From the NCBI RefSeq assembly GCF_025024155.1, contig NW_026251736.1:248001-312000 (forward strand): DNA of 64,000 bases. The letters are read 5' to 3'. The translations under genes were made by a program, and so were the position numbers. The stretch's first letter is position 1; every line of letters starts with the position of its first letter. A model generated the notes under the pieces. It did no database searches. It had not been told where the DNA came from and was given only the letters and a program-made list of their open reading frames with translations. Source of the DNA: Gamsiella multidivaricata. Its lineage: Eukaryota; Mortierellomycota; Mortierellomycetes; Mortierellales; Mortierellaceae. Shown here piece by piece: positions 1 through 12,800 of the stretch.

Positions 1-2572
1 AAGAGAATCATCCAATGATATCCACTGTAGATGTTTTACACACACACATACAAACACAATGCTAGGTGTGAGAGAGAGTGTATGTGCACACAACAACAAC
101 AACAACAACTCTGTTCAATTGTCTTTTTTGTACGCCGAACAGAGTACATTCATTCACAATCGTGTGTGAGTGATAGGGGAGGGAAAATAGAGCTGCGGGA
201 GGAGCAAAAAAGGATGGATGGTAAAGCAGGGGGAATAGAAACCTGCTACTGTGTGCACACAGTAAAGAGATAGAGGAGGGGTCAACAGCGCAAGACCATA
301 TCATCTTCCGTGTGCTTTCGGATATCGATTGTTTCTCTTGGACAAACAAAAAGATGAGACCAGGTCAAGTCCAGAGCAAAGTGCAGAAGTGTGCAACAGA
401 GGTGTGCAGGAGCAGGTTCAGGAGCAGGATGACAATGGGATTGGTGCAAGGGAGATAAGCACGCGAGGGTATCGATGATGCACTCATATGGCACTACTGC
501 CCGTTGCGAGTCGGAGGAAAAGAAGAAAGGGAGGGGTAAGGGCGAGGGGGTAGGATATGACGAGTCGCATTCGATCTTCCTAGGAGCACGTCTTTTTTCC
601 ACCGGGCGAAAGCGACTAAGCAACTAAGCAACTGAGTGGTACCAACACACAAGCAAGGCCTCAAGGCCACGCCAAACCACGACAATTGGACCTCTCTAGC
701 AGCAGAAAACCACTCTAGGACATTTTCCTCTCCCGAGTGGTTTGGTCTTCAGACAGCGACCGCGCACATTTTCAAGGGCAGAAGAGCGTTTCATTGGAAA
801 CGGGCCTTTTCTGTTCTCCATAATAATGGTGTGTCCAACAACCGAGATCTTGCCTTGCTCATATTACACAAGAGGGACATGACATGCGCTCGAGGGGAGG
901 TGCAGAATCGATTCGAAGGGGGACAGCTTGAAAATGTAAAAAGAAAGAGAGAGAGAGATGAAGAATGAAAAAGAGGCAGGGCTCCGTACCTTCTTTAATC
1001 TCTGTTGATGCCTTCGCGTTCTTTGGATGGTGGATCCTCATGCTGACGGTGTTGTTGGGAGGAGAAAGACTCGCCATGGCCGGAGGAGGTTACTGCTGTA
1101 CTTTTTGGTGGCAACTTATTGACACTTCTATTCTACTATTGGGAAGTGTGAAAAATAGGGAGGGAGGCTAAATATCAAGCAATTGTAATTGAGTTCTAGT
1201 GTGAGGAGACCAAGTGAGCGCAGGAGTGGGAAGATAAATAGAGGGCGAAAGAGAATATGAACAAAGGATAGGAAGTGGTGGAAGGAGGTAGAAGAAAGAG
1301 GGGGAGGAAGAGGGGGGAAAGGGTATGATGATGAGCAGCCAGGGTGGTGTGATTAAGTAAGGATGAGATTAGGAATGGGAAAAAGAGATGAGGAAAAACA
1401 ACAAACAGGGGGCGTTGAAGGAGCAGCTGGGTGTGGCAAAGCGTGGGATAGGACGACAAAAGACTCGTACAGGGTACAGACGAGGATGTATCCGACAATG
1501 GGGTGGTATAAGATGTGGTAATGTAATAAAAATAAGAAAAAGAGAGCGATCAAAAAACGAAGGATGAAGGCGATGATTAAAAGAGTGAATGAACAATTGG
1601 ACCAAAAAAAAAAAGGAGTGTGAAGGAAGGGAGAAAAAAAACCGGCAGTGAGCTGCTTCTTCCACAAGCAACAAACACATACAAATACGTACAAATAACA
1701 AAACGACTACGAGGAGCAAACATACTTGTAAAACAGTAAGGAGAGGAGCGGAGAGGAGCACATGGCCAACTTCAATGGCAATGCCTCAAGTAATTAAGTA
1801 GCACGAGAGACAGGCTGGATGCTCATAGCCATTCCTCTTAACAACAGAATGTGTCATAGACACAAGTACACACTTACAGCCATCGACGTGAACAAAGGGG
1901 CGAAACAGAAAACACGCCGCAGAGGATCTGCACCAAGAGAACAGTCTGGACAACAGAAGTAGGCTGGCCCTAAGAACCACGCCTATAAACTTGTCGCCGA
2001 TATAAATAAATAAAGCTCCCTTTCCCACTCAAACGATCCGAGTAGACAACACTACTACGTCTACACATACAAAACATACATTGTACACAAGGGCAATTAT
2101 GCGCACCGCATGGCAAAGGCAAAAAAGGACACGTCGAGAACCTCACACATTTCTTTCGCAAAATAGAGATGGATGAGGTTGGATGATTCATTCAAGGGTT
2201 TTTCTCTTCTTTTGAAACGTGTTGGGAGCGGACCTTTTTATTTCATTTTTTACGTACCTGTAGGTCGAATGATGATCTAGGGGCACTTGCTTCCATGAGG
2301 ACATGGAGGATGAGGACGGGAAAAAGAAAAGAGCGCCAGGGAGGTTGAGGAAAAGTCAGGGACAGGGACAGGGACAGGGACAGGGGTGTCTCGATAATCG
2401 TTAAACTGCCCCCTCAACGATCTTATTTTTATCTTTTTTTTCGCCTCCATTCCATCATTCCAACTGCACGCGTTTTTTTGTTCAACGACATTAGGCGTCC
2501 TACGCAAAAGGAAAGGAGACGATCCGGCGATAGGGATAGGAAGGCGATGCAGATGGCTTATCTGTATATGCA
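1..2572. other. Left-edge stretch with no recognisable gene
   Basis: No reading frame here has the composition or motifs of a known protein. The + strand is purine-rich over 1200-1700 (GGAGG, GAAAA and AAAAAAAA runs), so the antisense frames look like hydrophobic proteins only because they translate polypyrimidine. A CAA run lies near 90-110, and a perfect GGGACA hexamer array near 2355-2385. It may be the promoter or 5' leader of a gene beyond the left edge, which is inference. Nothing else is seen. Confidence 0.5.
2355..2386. repeat. GGGACA hexanucleotide microsatellite
   Basis: About five tandem copies of CAGGGA/GGGACA are read directly. The unit differs from the TTAGGG telomere repeat and sits in non-coding DNA, so it is an interstitial simple repeat. 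Confidence 0.85.
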
Positions 2573-5500
2573 TCATGCTCCGTCTTTTCGCGTGCGAGTA
2601 GGCGCCGTACCAATGGGTGCTTCCTGCCTGTGGACAAGTTGCCGGTTCAGCGCGTCGGGCCGCTTAAAGTCCTTTTTCCATTGAAGGGCTACGTTAGCCA
2701 TGTTCTGGCCAGCGGTGTGGCCCCGATCACGTTGGAGGCCGGTCTTGGGGTTCAACACGCGCGCTGTGTCATACGCCGATGGCCGGAGACCATCATAAGT
2801 CGGGTCAGGACAGATGACCGAACAGCCCTGAGTTTGGGCTCTCTGATGGCATCTGTAACCTGCAGTGCATCTATGCCCGGGATCGCTTCGGCCAGGTACT
2901 TCACCTTAAACCTCGTGAACTCGACTGAGGTCTTGCTGGCGCCTCCGACGTCCTACTGATCATCCTATTTACTTTCGGCAGCTTTGTGGAGCAAGAGGCA
3001 TTGCTCTGGGAGGCGTTGTCGCTGCTGTCCTTGTCCTTGTCCTCGCCTTCTTCCTTCCTCCTGTGCTAAATCAGGCTATAAGCGTGGAACTTGAGCTGAT
3101 GCCTATCGGTTTGCAGAGTACCAGCGAGCATGTGCTTCTCAGCCCGAGTGATGCTATCCATGACCAGGATACTCTCCTTTAATGCTGCCTCGACATCGTC
3201 CTTGGCCTTTTTGCTCTCTGGTGTGGACGAAGGCTGGATCGTAAGTACGTCGAGCTGATCTTGACAAGGCAATAAATGAAGATCAAGCACATGTGGCAAG
3301 GACTTGTTATCGGGAAATACCGCACAAGCGCGTCGATTGTAGTTGGTTTCCTTGCTATGGTTTCGAAAAAGCTCTTCCGGATAGTTTTTAGTTTGTTCTT
3401 GACCTCCTTGTTTGGTCTTCTCCTTAAAACAGATTCTACTAACCGCTTTCCGCTGATCAACCAGAAGGTATTCTTGTAAGCTGGCATCGGAAGATATGTG
3501 AAGCGGTTTGAGGATGGCAACTAGTATTGAGGACCCAAGGCGCGGACACTGGATCATAGACTGAAGACTTGCTGTGGTCGTGAAGTATATTAGAACAAAA
3601 GACATTGATTAATAAACGAGTATCTAGGTTGTATGATAAACCCGCGATAGAAAGACATACCGGAGCACTTTCCTTTTTCTTCAACTTAGAAGCAAATGGC
3701 CGGAGGTGGCATCTATCAGATACCCACTGTCTAGCCAACTTGTTCCAGAAACCGAGTCGGGACAGCCTTACCGAGGTGCCCCTTCACTCTTTGGATCACG
3801 GAGTTATTATTCCCGAGCATTGTCTTGGAATATTTGAGTGTCGTTGATGCTGAGCCAAAGCTGCCGCCGCTGTCCCCAAGTCTGTGGTCCTGGTGGTGCA
3901 TCCCTTTTACGAGCGTCGAAAAATTTCTGATCCTCCTGTGGAGTATACTGGAATTTGTCGTGACGGATTTGAGTTTGAATGGAATGATGGATGCTCTGCC
4001 ATGGTCTCGCTGATATAGTTGAACGTTGCCAGGCTCCCGGACCTGATCAAATCCCTGTTGAGGTTAACGAAGCCCTGAATAGTCGTCTCGATATGTTGAT
4101 GCTTCAAGATAATCAACGGCGCCACAGTTCTGCTGCAGTCTGCGTTGAAGGCACCGATCAATCGTCTCAGCGTTCATCATTAATGTCGCGAAATTTACTA
4201 TGTCCCCGATTATGTTTCCAACGTTCTTTCTAGGCATTTCTAGGCATTTCTGGGCTCATGTACTCTTGCTGCCGGAATCTTGTTGAGGCGGGATTGCGTA
4301 GAATTTTCTCTCTGTGGGTTTCTTGGTCCTGGACTGGCTCTTGCCCTCCTTGTTGCGTCGCTAGCCTTGCCTTTTCCCTTGGAACTGGTTTTCCGTTTCC
4401 TGCTCCTGATGGGGTCCGATGCAGTCGTATCATACTGGTCGGTGCTGAAGGTATACTAGGTGAACTCCTTCGCCTTGTAATTTTTGCCATACATGCGGCA
4501 ATTACAATGTAAAAGATAAAAAGATGAATTCTTTTTTTTTTAAAGCCCTCTAGTTCTCCTATCATTGCCATTAACCTAAGACACGAAATATGGTCCTATT
4601 CTTGTTCATGTCACCCTGGTTGGTCTCCTCGCTCACCATGACTTCCTCAATGATCATGGCTACCTCACTGGTCACGGCCTCAATCCTATCCGCATCCGTC
4701 TCGCCGATCTTGCCGGAAGCCTTACTAAATAAGAAGAGTGAGTAGGAATCTGCATGGTAAGACAATAAAAAAAAGTAAACCATCGTTTATACTCTGTAGC
4801 AAAATGCACTTACTCTTCTTCCGAGATCTCAGCCTTATCGAAGAGAATCTGCTTGGACGACTCGAGCATCTCGCTGTTTATTTTCACCTGGCTGCAATAC
4901 TAATCCAAGGCGGCCTGCTTGTCATCTGAACCGCATCCGTGCAGTACGGCGAGGCTCTTTGCGAATGACCGGCCTGTCACATGGCTCGTGTAGTCGTTGT
5001 TCGTAACGACGGCGGCTACAATCCATTGGGCCTCGCTGACACTCAGCTTCTGAGTCACGTCTTCCATCTCATATGATGTAGAGGTGCGGTTACGGAGGCC
5101 CTTTCTGAGGAGCACCTTCATCCCATGAACGAGAATATCTGAGTCAATCAAGGCAACCACGACCTGACCAGGATGTTGCTTGGCCTTGCGGCCAATACGG
5201 ACGTCCATTTCTCTAATGCAGCAATACACGTTCCAGCCCAACTCCTCCTACCTGGTAATGGGACCGTTCTTCATGCTGAATTGATCATTCTTGCAGCGAC
5301 TCCACTCTTCTTCGCTTTCTGGATCCACTGAACAAGCTTTCATTTGCGAGTTCTTGAGGATGGGTTGGTGTTGTGGTGTTATCGGAGTCCACCATCTTCT
5401 GAATTTTTTTAGCCTGATCATTCATAATATCCACATCCTTGCAGCAGCTACTGACCTTTCTCTTTCCCCACATCAGCGCCTTCTGCGTCGTCGGCGAACC

Positions 5501-5891
5501 ATCAAAGTGCAGGATAGTTGTCAGGCCTTGAGTAAACATCTGCGACATCGTCTTGTGAGCGCGCGGGCGAGTCCTGTCACGACTCACTCAGTTGGTGATA
5601 ATGGAGTTGTAGACTGGGAGGCACGTCGAAACGCTTCGTGTGCGCTTCACTGGCGGGTCGCACGGATGTAAGAGACTATAAACCGAGGACATCCGCGTCC
5701 ACGTCCCGGACGAAGGCCGTGTTCATGTACTCTATCTCCACCTTCCGTTCCCCTAAATGCGGGAAAGTGCCTTCGACTCCCATCTCTGAATCTCTGAATA
5801 CCAAAAAATAAGGGTAATAAAGGTGATTATGGAAGCGATAAAGCTGAGGCGGGATATGGGAGCGATTGAGAAAGGGTTGTAGGGAGCACAC
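2573..5891 (-). pseudogene. Broken XPG/FEN1-like nuclease gene of a dispersed repeat family
   Basis: Read right to left, the minus strand gives fragments of one long protein in changing frames. An N-terminal PIN-like start (MGVEGTFPHLGE, then DADVLGL) lies near 5690-5800. A segment at 5285-5587 contains ILHFDGSPTTQK, which resembles the FEN1 N-region FDGxPP...K motif. A segment at 4900-5241 has DVRIGRKA followed by VVVALIDSDILVHG, matching the XPG I-region pattern EADxxIGxxA...DSDxLxxG, and then VVTNNDYTSHV, placed like the helix-hairpin-helix region. In this copy the usual E-A-D reads E-M-D. Further fragments follow at 4571-4783 and 3066-3605. A terminal piece at 2573-2758 carries RDRGHTAGQNMANVALQW, but its membership of the same gene is less certain. 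Stops and frame changes interrupt the copy, and some gaps may be introns. A second N-terminal copy lies at 43.9-44.6 kb. Confidence 0.65.
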
Positions 5892-6781
5892 TTGATAAAA
5901 GAGTGCTGTTATTTAGAATCAATGCCGCGCGCTAACCATACAGCCAGGTCACGTTATACTCTTTACACGGTTAATAGTACTTATTTTTACCACGGTGTAG
6001 CATTAAAATTGATGCAAAGAGCAGCTTTATTATGCAAGTACAAATGAAATAGATATGCCACTAGATTGTCCGGATGGGGTTATTCAGCACAGTTTTTCAA
6101 CACCGGGCTATTCAAAAATCGACGTGGCATAGATTAGCGTTGATCTGCTACCGTCACGTAAAGGGATCGCATATTTCTGTGGTTGGAGTAATGATTGTTA
6201 TTCTATGATCGAGTTCAGTCAGTCCACCTCGAACTCCTTCATCGTTAGAATGGAAAAGGTGTATCGTTTGAATACGTACGGTCCAGCTATGGGCTGTTGG
6301 ACTTATAGACTGTTCCACAGCGCCTTTTTTTATTGACACCAGATCCCCCCAGACGCGCAGGCGTGCCAAGACTGTTCCACAGAGTGAGGACCATGGTAAT
6401 GATCTGACACGTGATCCATTTCGAGCATTACTAGAAAACTTTTTTGACACAGACCATTACATTTCCGCCAAAAAAAAACACACCACACAAAAGTCATCCA
6501 CTGCCGCATCATCAACTCCTTTTCATTCTTCATCGCCATCCTTCATCGCCATCCTTCATCGCCATCCTTCACTCTTCCCAGAAGTCGCTCTTTTGTTTGT
6601 TCGCTTCCGCACGACTGCTTGCATCACCATCGCATCTTTTCTTTTTCCTTCCTCGTTCCTTGTGTACAACACACACACACACGCACAGCATCAACGCCTT
6701 GCGCCGTTGCACCGTTGTACGTTGTTCCTCCTTGTAGACCAGAGCAGACAATCAAGCCCTGACTGAACCCGTCTCCTTATT
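5892..6781. promoter_or_regulatory. Intergenic stretch and 5' leader of the 6782 gene
   Basis: The left part (5892-5930) probably still belongs to the XPG-like repeat, because its CTGTTATTTAGAATC is nearly repeated upstream of the 44-kb copy. From 6450 on the + strand becomes C/T-rich, typical of a fungal promoter and leader. TTCATCGCCATCC is repeated about three times at 6528-6570, and a CACACACAC run lies near 6670. No TATA box is obvious. Confidence 0.4.
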
Positions 6782-9401
6782 ATGGGCCGTCCAGTGGGTC
6801 GCAATCTCGAGGATGAGTTGATGACAAAAATCAAGACGCTCTTTGACAGGATCCTCGACACCGTCAACAAGGAAAACGTACGTTTCTTTTCTCTTCTTTT
6901 TTGATGGCATACTCATGGGAGATCCCTCTTTCAGCCTACCTGGGATTCCTAACCTATCGGCTTTTATTTGCTTCCAATAGCCTGCGTACGCCTTCGATTT
7001 TGAGCAGTTTGTCGACTGCTTCGACGAGAACGATCACTTCACAAAGAGAGTCTTTGAGTTTCTTGTCAAGGAGACTGCCCAACGCTACAGGAGTGTGCAC
7101 CCGAACGCCCAAAACTCAGCCCATTCTCGCCCGCACACTATCCACCATTACTTTGGTCAGGATAGTGGCAACAGCAACATCAGCAGTAGCGGTAGTACCA
7201 CTAACAGCAACATCAATGACGCCGTCAACAGCACTAATGACAGCACCAGCAATGACAATGACAATGACAATGGCACCGATCAGAGCCCGAATCGACACCA
7301 CTTTCACCATCATTCTCAGCGCCCCTCTTCCTTTTCGCAGCATACTCTGCCTGCCCTGGAGAGGGACTCAATCGCAAGGTCGCCCTCGAATCTCGCTGGA
7401 TCGCCTGGTGGTCCAAATGAAGGCGCATCGTCCAGCTCTTCTTCGGGCGCTGCACTGAGATATCTCTTGTCGAGCCAAGGATTCGGCCAAGGAGGTACGA
7501 CACGGCGTGCTAGAATAGCCCAGAGGATCCTTTCCAGCGATCTGTTTGCTTATCATCAGGGTCAGCCTTCGCTAATGAGTACCATGGGCTCCCTTTCCAA
7601 CCCTGCTTCATCAACGGAAACGACGACTAGTCAGAACAGGTCAGGACAGAATCGTATATCACAGGAATTGGAGAGAACGTCCACATCGGGATCCGTCATC
7701 GCAGCAGATGCAGCAAACACATCGGGAGGACCATCTTCATCCTCGCCTTCTTCCACTGCGGGTACGGGGTCAGGCCCAACGCTAAGACGATCGTGGAGGA
7801 GAGGAGAAACATTGGAGCGACAGCGTGCATTTATTTACCGACCATTATCACGAGCAAACGATACCTCGACGTCCATGGAGAACGTTCCCGATAGTTTTCA
7901 CACGGATGGATGGAGTTCGGCGTCACCAGGGGCGTCTTTTACCTCTGAGATCTTTGATCCAACCTCTGGCGAACTATACGGCGCCCGTCCAGCCTCCCCA
8001 GATAGAAGACCTGGACATGTTGGCATTGATCAGGCACGTCAGATGCAGGAGCAGTATCGTCAAGCTCAGGACCTGCGACAGCAGCAAATTCGTCAACTGT
8101 ACATACAAACGTTGCAGTCAAGAGGACGACAACGGCACCACTCGCTTGCACAATTGGAGCAGCATCGACAGACACTTCGGGCTTTGCAAGGAGAACGAAT
8201 TCGGTCGTCAGAAGATACCCAACAACAAGATCAGCAGCAGCAGCAGCCACGATACCAATTACATGACAATGGCCTGATGTTAGTCCAATATTATCCCACA
8301 TCCCCTTCGACACCAACGCCTGCATCTGATGCTCCAGAGGGAAACACCAACAGGGACGCATCGTCGTCATCAAATCTCACCTCACAGATGCCATTATCGG
8401 AGCGTTATCACGAGTTCAGCGATAGTACACAACGCGGCCGAGCTGCTATGAGGAACGCTCTCACATCAGAGCTGCATATCGAGGAGGACCACCAAGTTTT
8501 ACAGACTGGAGAAGTAAGCAGACGTCGAAGGAGGCGTCTTGTTGGACGATTCTCGAACCCCACTGGAAGTCCGGATATCGCTTCTGATAATTCCAGCGCC
8601 ATTATCAGCCAATCGCAATTGCAACAAGGGCGGACGCAAGAACAGGGCCTAGGGCAAGTTACTGCCCTTATCCCTGCTCAGGGTCAAGGATCACTGGAAC
8701 AAATTGCAGCCCCTGTATTAGAACTTACGGTCAATAATGCATCTGGATTCTCTGGTCAACCACAGGATCAGAGTGACGATCGTCAGCAGACAGTCGACAA
8801 TCCACTAGATATCCAGAACAGTAGCGATAGCACCAGATCACCATCGATTGGTGACAGACGGGCTACCTCAACAGTCAGCGCCCCAGTACTAACACCGGTC
8901 CTGGAGCTGGCAGAAGGCGAAGTTACAAGAACCGCAGATGACAATGTGCCGGATGTAGTTCCCGACATCAGTGGCAGTGCAGATACGCATGGCCAAGGGT
9001 TGAGTGTGGACGGCCACCAACCACGAAGCGTCCCACCGACACCCCCATCTCCGAACCCCAACCGCAACCCCATGCCAACATTTACGGATCGGAGACGGTC
9101 TTCAATCAATCCTGCGGATATCGAGGCGGTTGTGCGTCGAATGCGGGCTAATGTCGAGTCTGCGACCATTGCTCAGCGTGCCTCGAGAAGTTCCCACTTG
9201 GTACTCAGTAGTAGGAACGGCATGTCCATTCATTCTTCAGCTCTAGCCTCCACAGCTCCTGGATTCACCATGGCGATGCGCAGAACTTCGGCTGAGCCAG
9301 CACACGAGCAGCCTTTACCATCACCACCACAGACTGACCCTGAAGCCGGTGCGGTCTCGGGAGGAACGCACTCATCTTCTGGATCGCCTGCTATTCAGTA
9401 G
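6782..9401 (+). CDS. Hypothetical low-complexity protein, about 838 aa
   Basis: Two exons fit: 6782-6877 and 6981-9401, with a GTACGT donor and CAATAG acceptor. The splice adds 70 residues ahead of the first long-exon methionine. Those residues (MGRPVGRNLEDELMTKIK and onward, to about 70) look like a folded helical segment. The rest is mostly disordered: Ser/Asn/Thr-rich at about 90-350, a Gln/Arg-rich segment that could form a coiled coil at about 380-435, and a basic SRRRRRRLVGRF patch near 545 that may be a nuclear localisation signal. No known domain is recognised and no function is assigned. Composition suggests a nuclear or regulatory scaffold, which is inference. The gene is followed by a GTAATAAAAC polyadenylation-like sequence near 9463 and by another + strand gene. 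Confidence 0.7.
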
Positions 9402-9884
9402 CATTTGCCTCATTTTTTTGTTTCTAGTGTTTCTAGTGTCCTCCTGTAAAATACCATTCGAAGTAATAAAACCGGATATCAAGGTCCGTGGAAATGCTGG
9501 TATGCAAGTCACAGCTCTATTTGCGAGCGTGGTCTTTTTGCGCCAGCAAACAAAAATAGCTTGTTCTCCGTTGATCAGTTACCGCCATCGGTTCTAGAAC
9601 ACTATAACGGCAGCATCGGACAAGATATTTCAAGAGCCGGAGCAGAGACGCAATCGCAGGAAAGTTGCTCGAGGCAAAGCTGGCATTAACCTGTTGCAGG
9701 CATCGGCTCATCAGCTCTTCATTCCTGAGGTATGGGATCCGGTATATATTTGGTGGCGTCAGAACGTCCTCCAATGGACAAAAAGGTATGCAAACATATA
9801 CTGATAACCAGCTTTGACAACAGATAGGCACGACTCTACCAAGTAAAGTTCTGGATGATATAAAGGACCCTGCCTACTTAATAC

Positions 9885-12800
9885 ATGGTACACAAGGAAG
9901 CGGCGCCTGAGAGTATGGTGCGACAAGGGGCCTATTCATCCCAGCATCGCTCGCCGGGAGGAGCGTCTGGAGGCCATTCTAGGTCCAAGTACCATGAAGG
10001 CGACCAACAGAAATACACAAAAAAATGGGAGGCCAAGCACAAGCGATTTGAAAGTGATGATGAGGACGAGCTATTCGATAGGAGCAACGACAGGACGAAT
10101 AAGGGCCAGGAGCGACGAGAATGTACAGATCGAATGAACAGCGTCGTTTCGTCCGAGGATGAAGCAGGATTGGATGAGAATTCTCTGAAGTCGATACCTC
10201 CCAATATCAAGCAATTAGTGTCAAGGGGGCAGAGAAAAAGCCATGATGGTCCACCTAGCAATCTTCAATCTCCGCAGGGACGAAAAGGGGATATGATAGA
10301 AGAACACGATACTCAACAAACGCCACAGCACCGAAAACCACAGTTCTCGTCATCATCAAAACGATCCACGTCGACACCCAAGAGTAAGCACTACCAATCA
10401 TTGCGATCTCCGATCGCTTCTCCACCATCAGTCCAACGCACGAAAGGCACTCCCATCAAGATACCGTCTCTATACCCTTCAGCACTGGGAGAAGAATCGC
10501 CGCTACTATCGTCGCCTTCACAGCGAGCACGGCCGCCGCCTAGCATTTGCATCCCAACGAAGAACAGGAGACCATCTTCGCAGCGACAGATCGAGCCAAT
10601 ATCGTCACTGCCGCCGCCTCCCAAGTCTATGAATGAGTATTACGCTCTGGATCATAAAAGCCGGATGCGATGGGGGGCCCCTGAGGATATGAGACGTAGA
10701 CTCCAGCAGCAGCAACAGCAACGACGGCAACAACGGGATGATTCGGATTCCACAAACAGAAGCGAAACTCACAGTCGGAACTCCAGCTATGAGCAGAAAG
10801 AGAGCAAACTAGGAGGCAGAATTCAGCAAGACAGCACTATCAAGGAGCCTTCGGACTCGGAATCTGATTTGGAGGATGCGAACCCGCTCAGTACTCTACC
10901 GCTTGGTATCGGACCGAAGAAGAAGGATGTCCCTTCATTTAAGACAGAACTCTCATCGAAACAACCCTCGTCAGGCCTTCACTTAGTTCGCGACCGAGAA
11001 CTGGTGTCCTCAACGGACTCTGACTTGGAGGATGCGAACCCGCTCAAAGCTCTGCCACTTGGTATTAAACCGAAACAGAAGGATAACTCGTCATTAAAAC
11101 CAGGACTCTCATCAAAGCCGTCTTCATCGAGCCTCTGCTCTAATCGCGATTGGAAATCGTTGTCGTCAACTATTCCAACAACACCACAATCCAGTGAGAC
11201 GAAAACGGAACTTATTTTCGTGCCTTGTAAAGGGTCTCGGGCCAGCTACGCGCGTTATAAAGGATCAGGGAGCGATGACCATGACAGCGATGACCATGAC
11301 AGCGATGACGATTTTCAGGAGAACAGCACTCAAAGCAGGATGTCGAATACCTCAGGTGGAAAGGCACAGTCTAAAAATCCGACTGAAGCACAAATCCCAG
11401 AGTCAAAGCAAATGGAAGTAACGGACAATGCTCGTATAGCATTTCACGATATCTTTGGAAACACAGACCGGTTTGGAAGTCAATTAAATGGTGCAAAGAG
11501 GCAGCTTCGAGAGGATGCACAGGCGGGCGGATCGAATGACAGGTCGAATGTTAGGTTTGACAAGGTCAAGGAACGTAGAAGCGAGGAAAGGAGAGCAAAC
11601 AAGTTTTTCAATAAGGGGCATCGGCTTTCCATGGCTACGAGAGAGGGGCGCACTAAGTCGATCAAGCCTCGCAATAACCAGTCGAGTTCATCTCACTTCG
11701 CGAGAAAGGATGACACGGGCATTGATGAAATTGGACGGAAACGGGATCCTAGCCTTCACGAGAAACGAGAAGTGAACTCTTCAGCCAAGCCAAAACCTCT
11801 TCCCAATACTACGCGGCTAATCGACCAAGACCGGTCCTCTCCAGCATTCGGGTCCAACAGCGCCCAAGATCCTTACGACACCTTGAGTTTGTCTGAATTC
11901 TCGAATGATGAGAACGCTGACCGGATGGTGGGCAGGAAGCGGAATCGGGCTCAATCGAGCGAAACTAGTGAATGCGAGAGCGATCCAGTGTCTCTTGTAG
12001 CGCCTGGATCGCACCATAGTACCCCTGTGAAGCGCGTCCCTTTCAAGACTCCGGACGACGATACCCAACTCAAAAGTGCTCAGGCAAAAGGAGCACCTGC
12101 TGATAAGGAAGGGTTTCAGCTGCCCTCGCCTAGCAAGAAGCGGACTCGAACAGATGACTACATTTTCCTTTCGGATGACGATATCGAGTTCGGTGAGACA
12201 TTTATTGCTTTATTTCAATTTTCGAGTGTCGAATGTGTGGACGCTGCTTCGTAGCCTCACTCATTTATTTCTCTCCTTTTTTTCACAGTGGAGGTGGAGG
12301 AAGACATTGGATCTGAGAATGTCTGTCCATATTGCGGAGATGCCTTGCCCAAAAGTAAATCTATGCGACTGGCTAGTGCTTTGGCCAAAGTTCTTGCCGA
12401 TATGAAGAATTTGAAGCAGCTGCGGTCGCAGCTACAACAGCGACACCAGCAATATCAACAACAACAGGAACAACAGCAGCAAAAACGACACCCCGCGGGT
12501 TGGAAGGCGCAGAGCACTGCCACGATATCTGTAGTAGAAGGACCGAAACCTATCATGAAAAGGCCACGACCACGATCACGCAGGTTACAACCCAGAGGCG
12601 GTGGTCCTGTAGAACCACAGCCTGCAGGTGCGCGCGGAAGCACAACTCCGATAATCCATATGATCAGTGATAGCAATGGGTGCGTGGATGAAGACGAGGA
12701 CGAGGACGAAAATGGGGAGGAGAATGAGAAACGAGAGAATCCGTTTGCTGTCAGAGGCCCCTCATTGATGGATAAGTTTGAGTTCTGTCGCGTTCACATT

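Noticed and set aside
1196..1761. Overlapping hydrophobic frames on the - strand
   Set aside because: They translate a polypyrimidine tract (Phe/Leu/Ser runs) and need not code for membrane proteins.
2355..2386. GGGACA array considered as telomeric or subtelomeric repeat
   Set aside because: The unit is not a known telomere repeat, the array is short, and ordinary sequence lies on both sides.
2600..4571. Search for RuvC catalytic motifs that would make the XPG-like element a Fanzor
   Set aside because: No convincing D...E...D arrangement could be read in any minus-strand frame, so the Fanzor link is left as a question about the C-terminal ribbon only.
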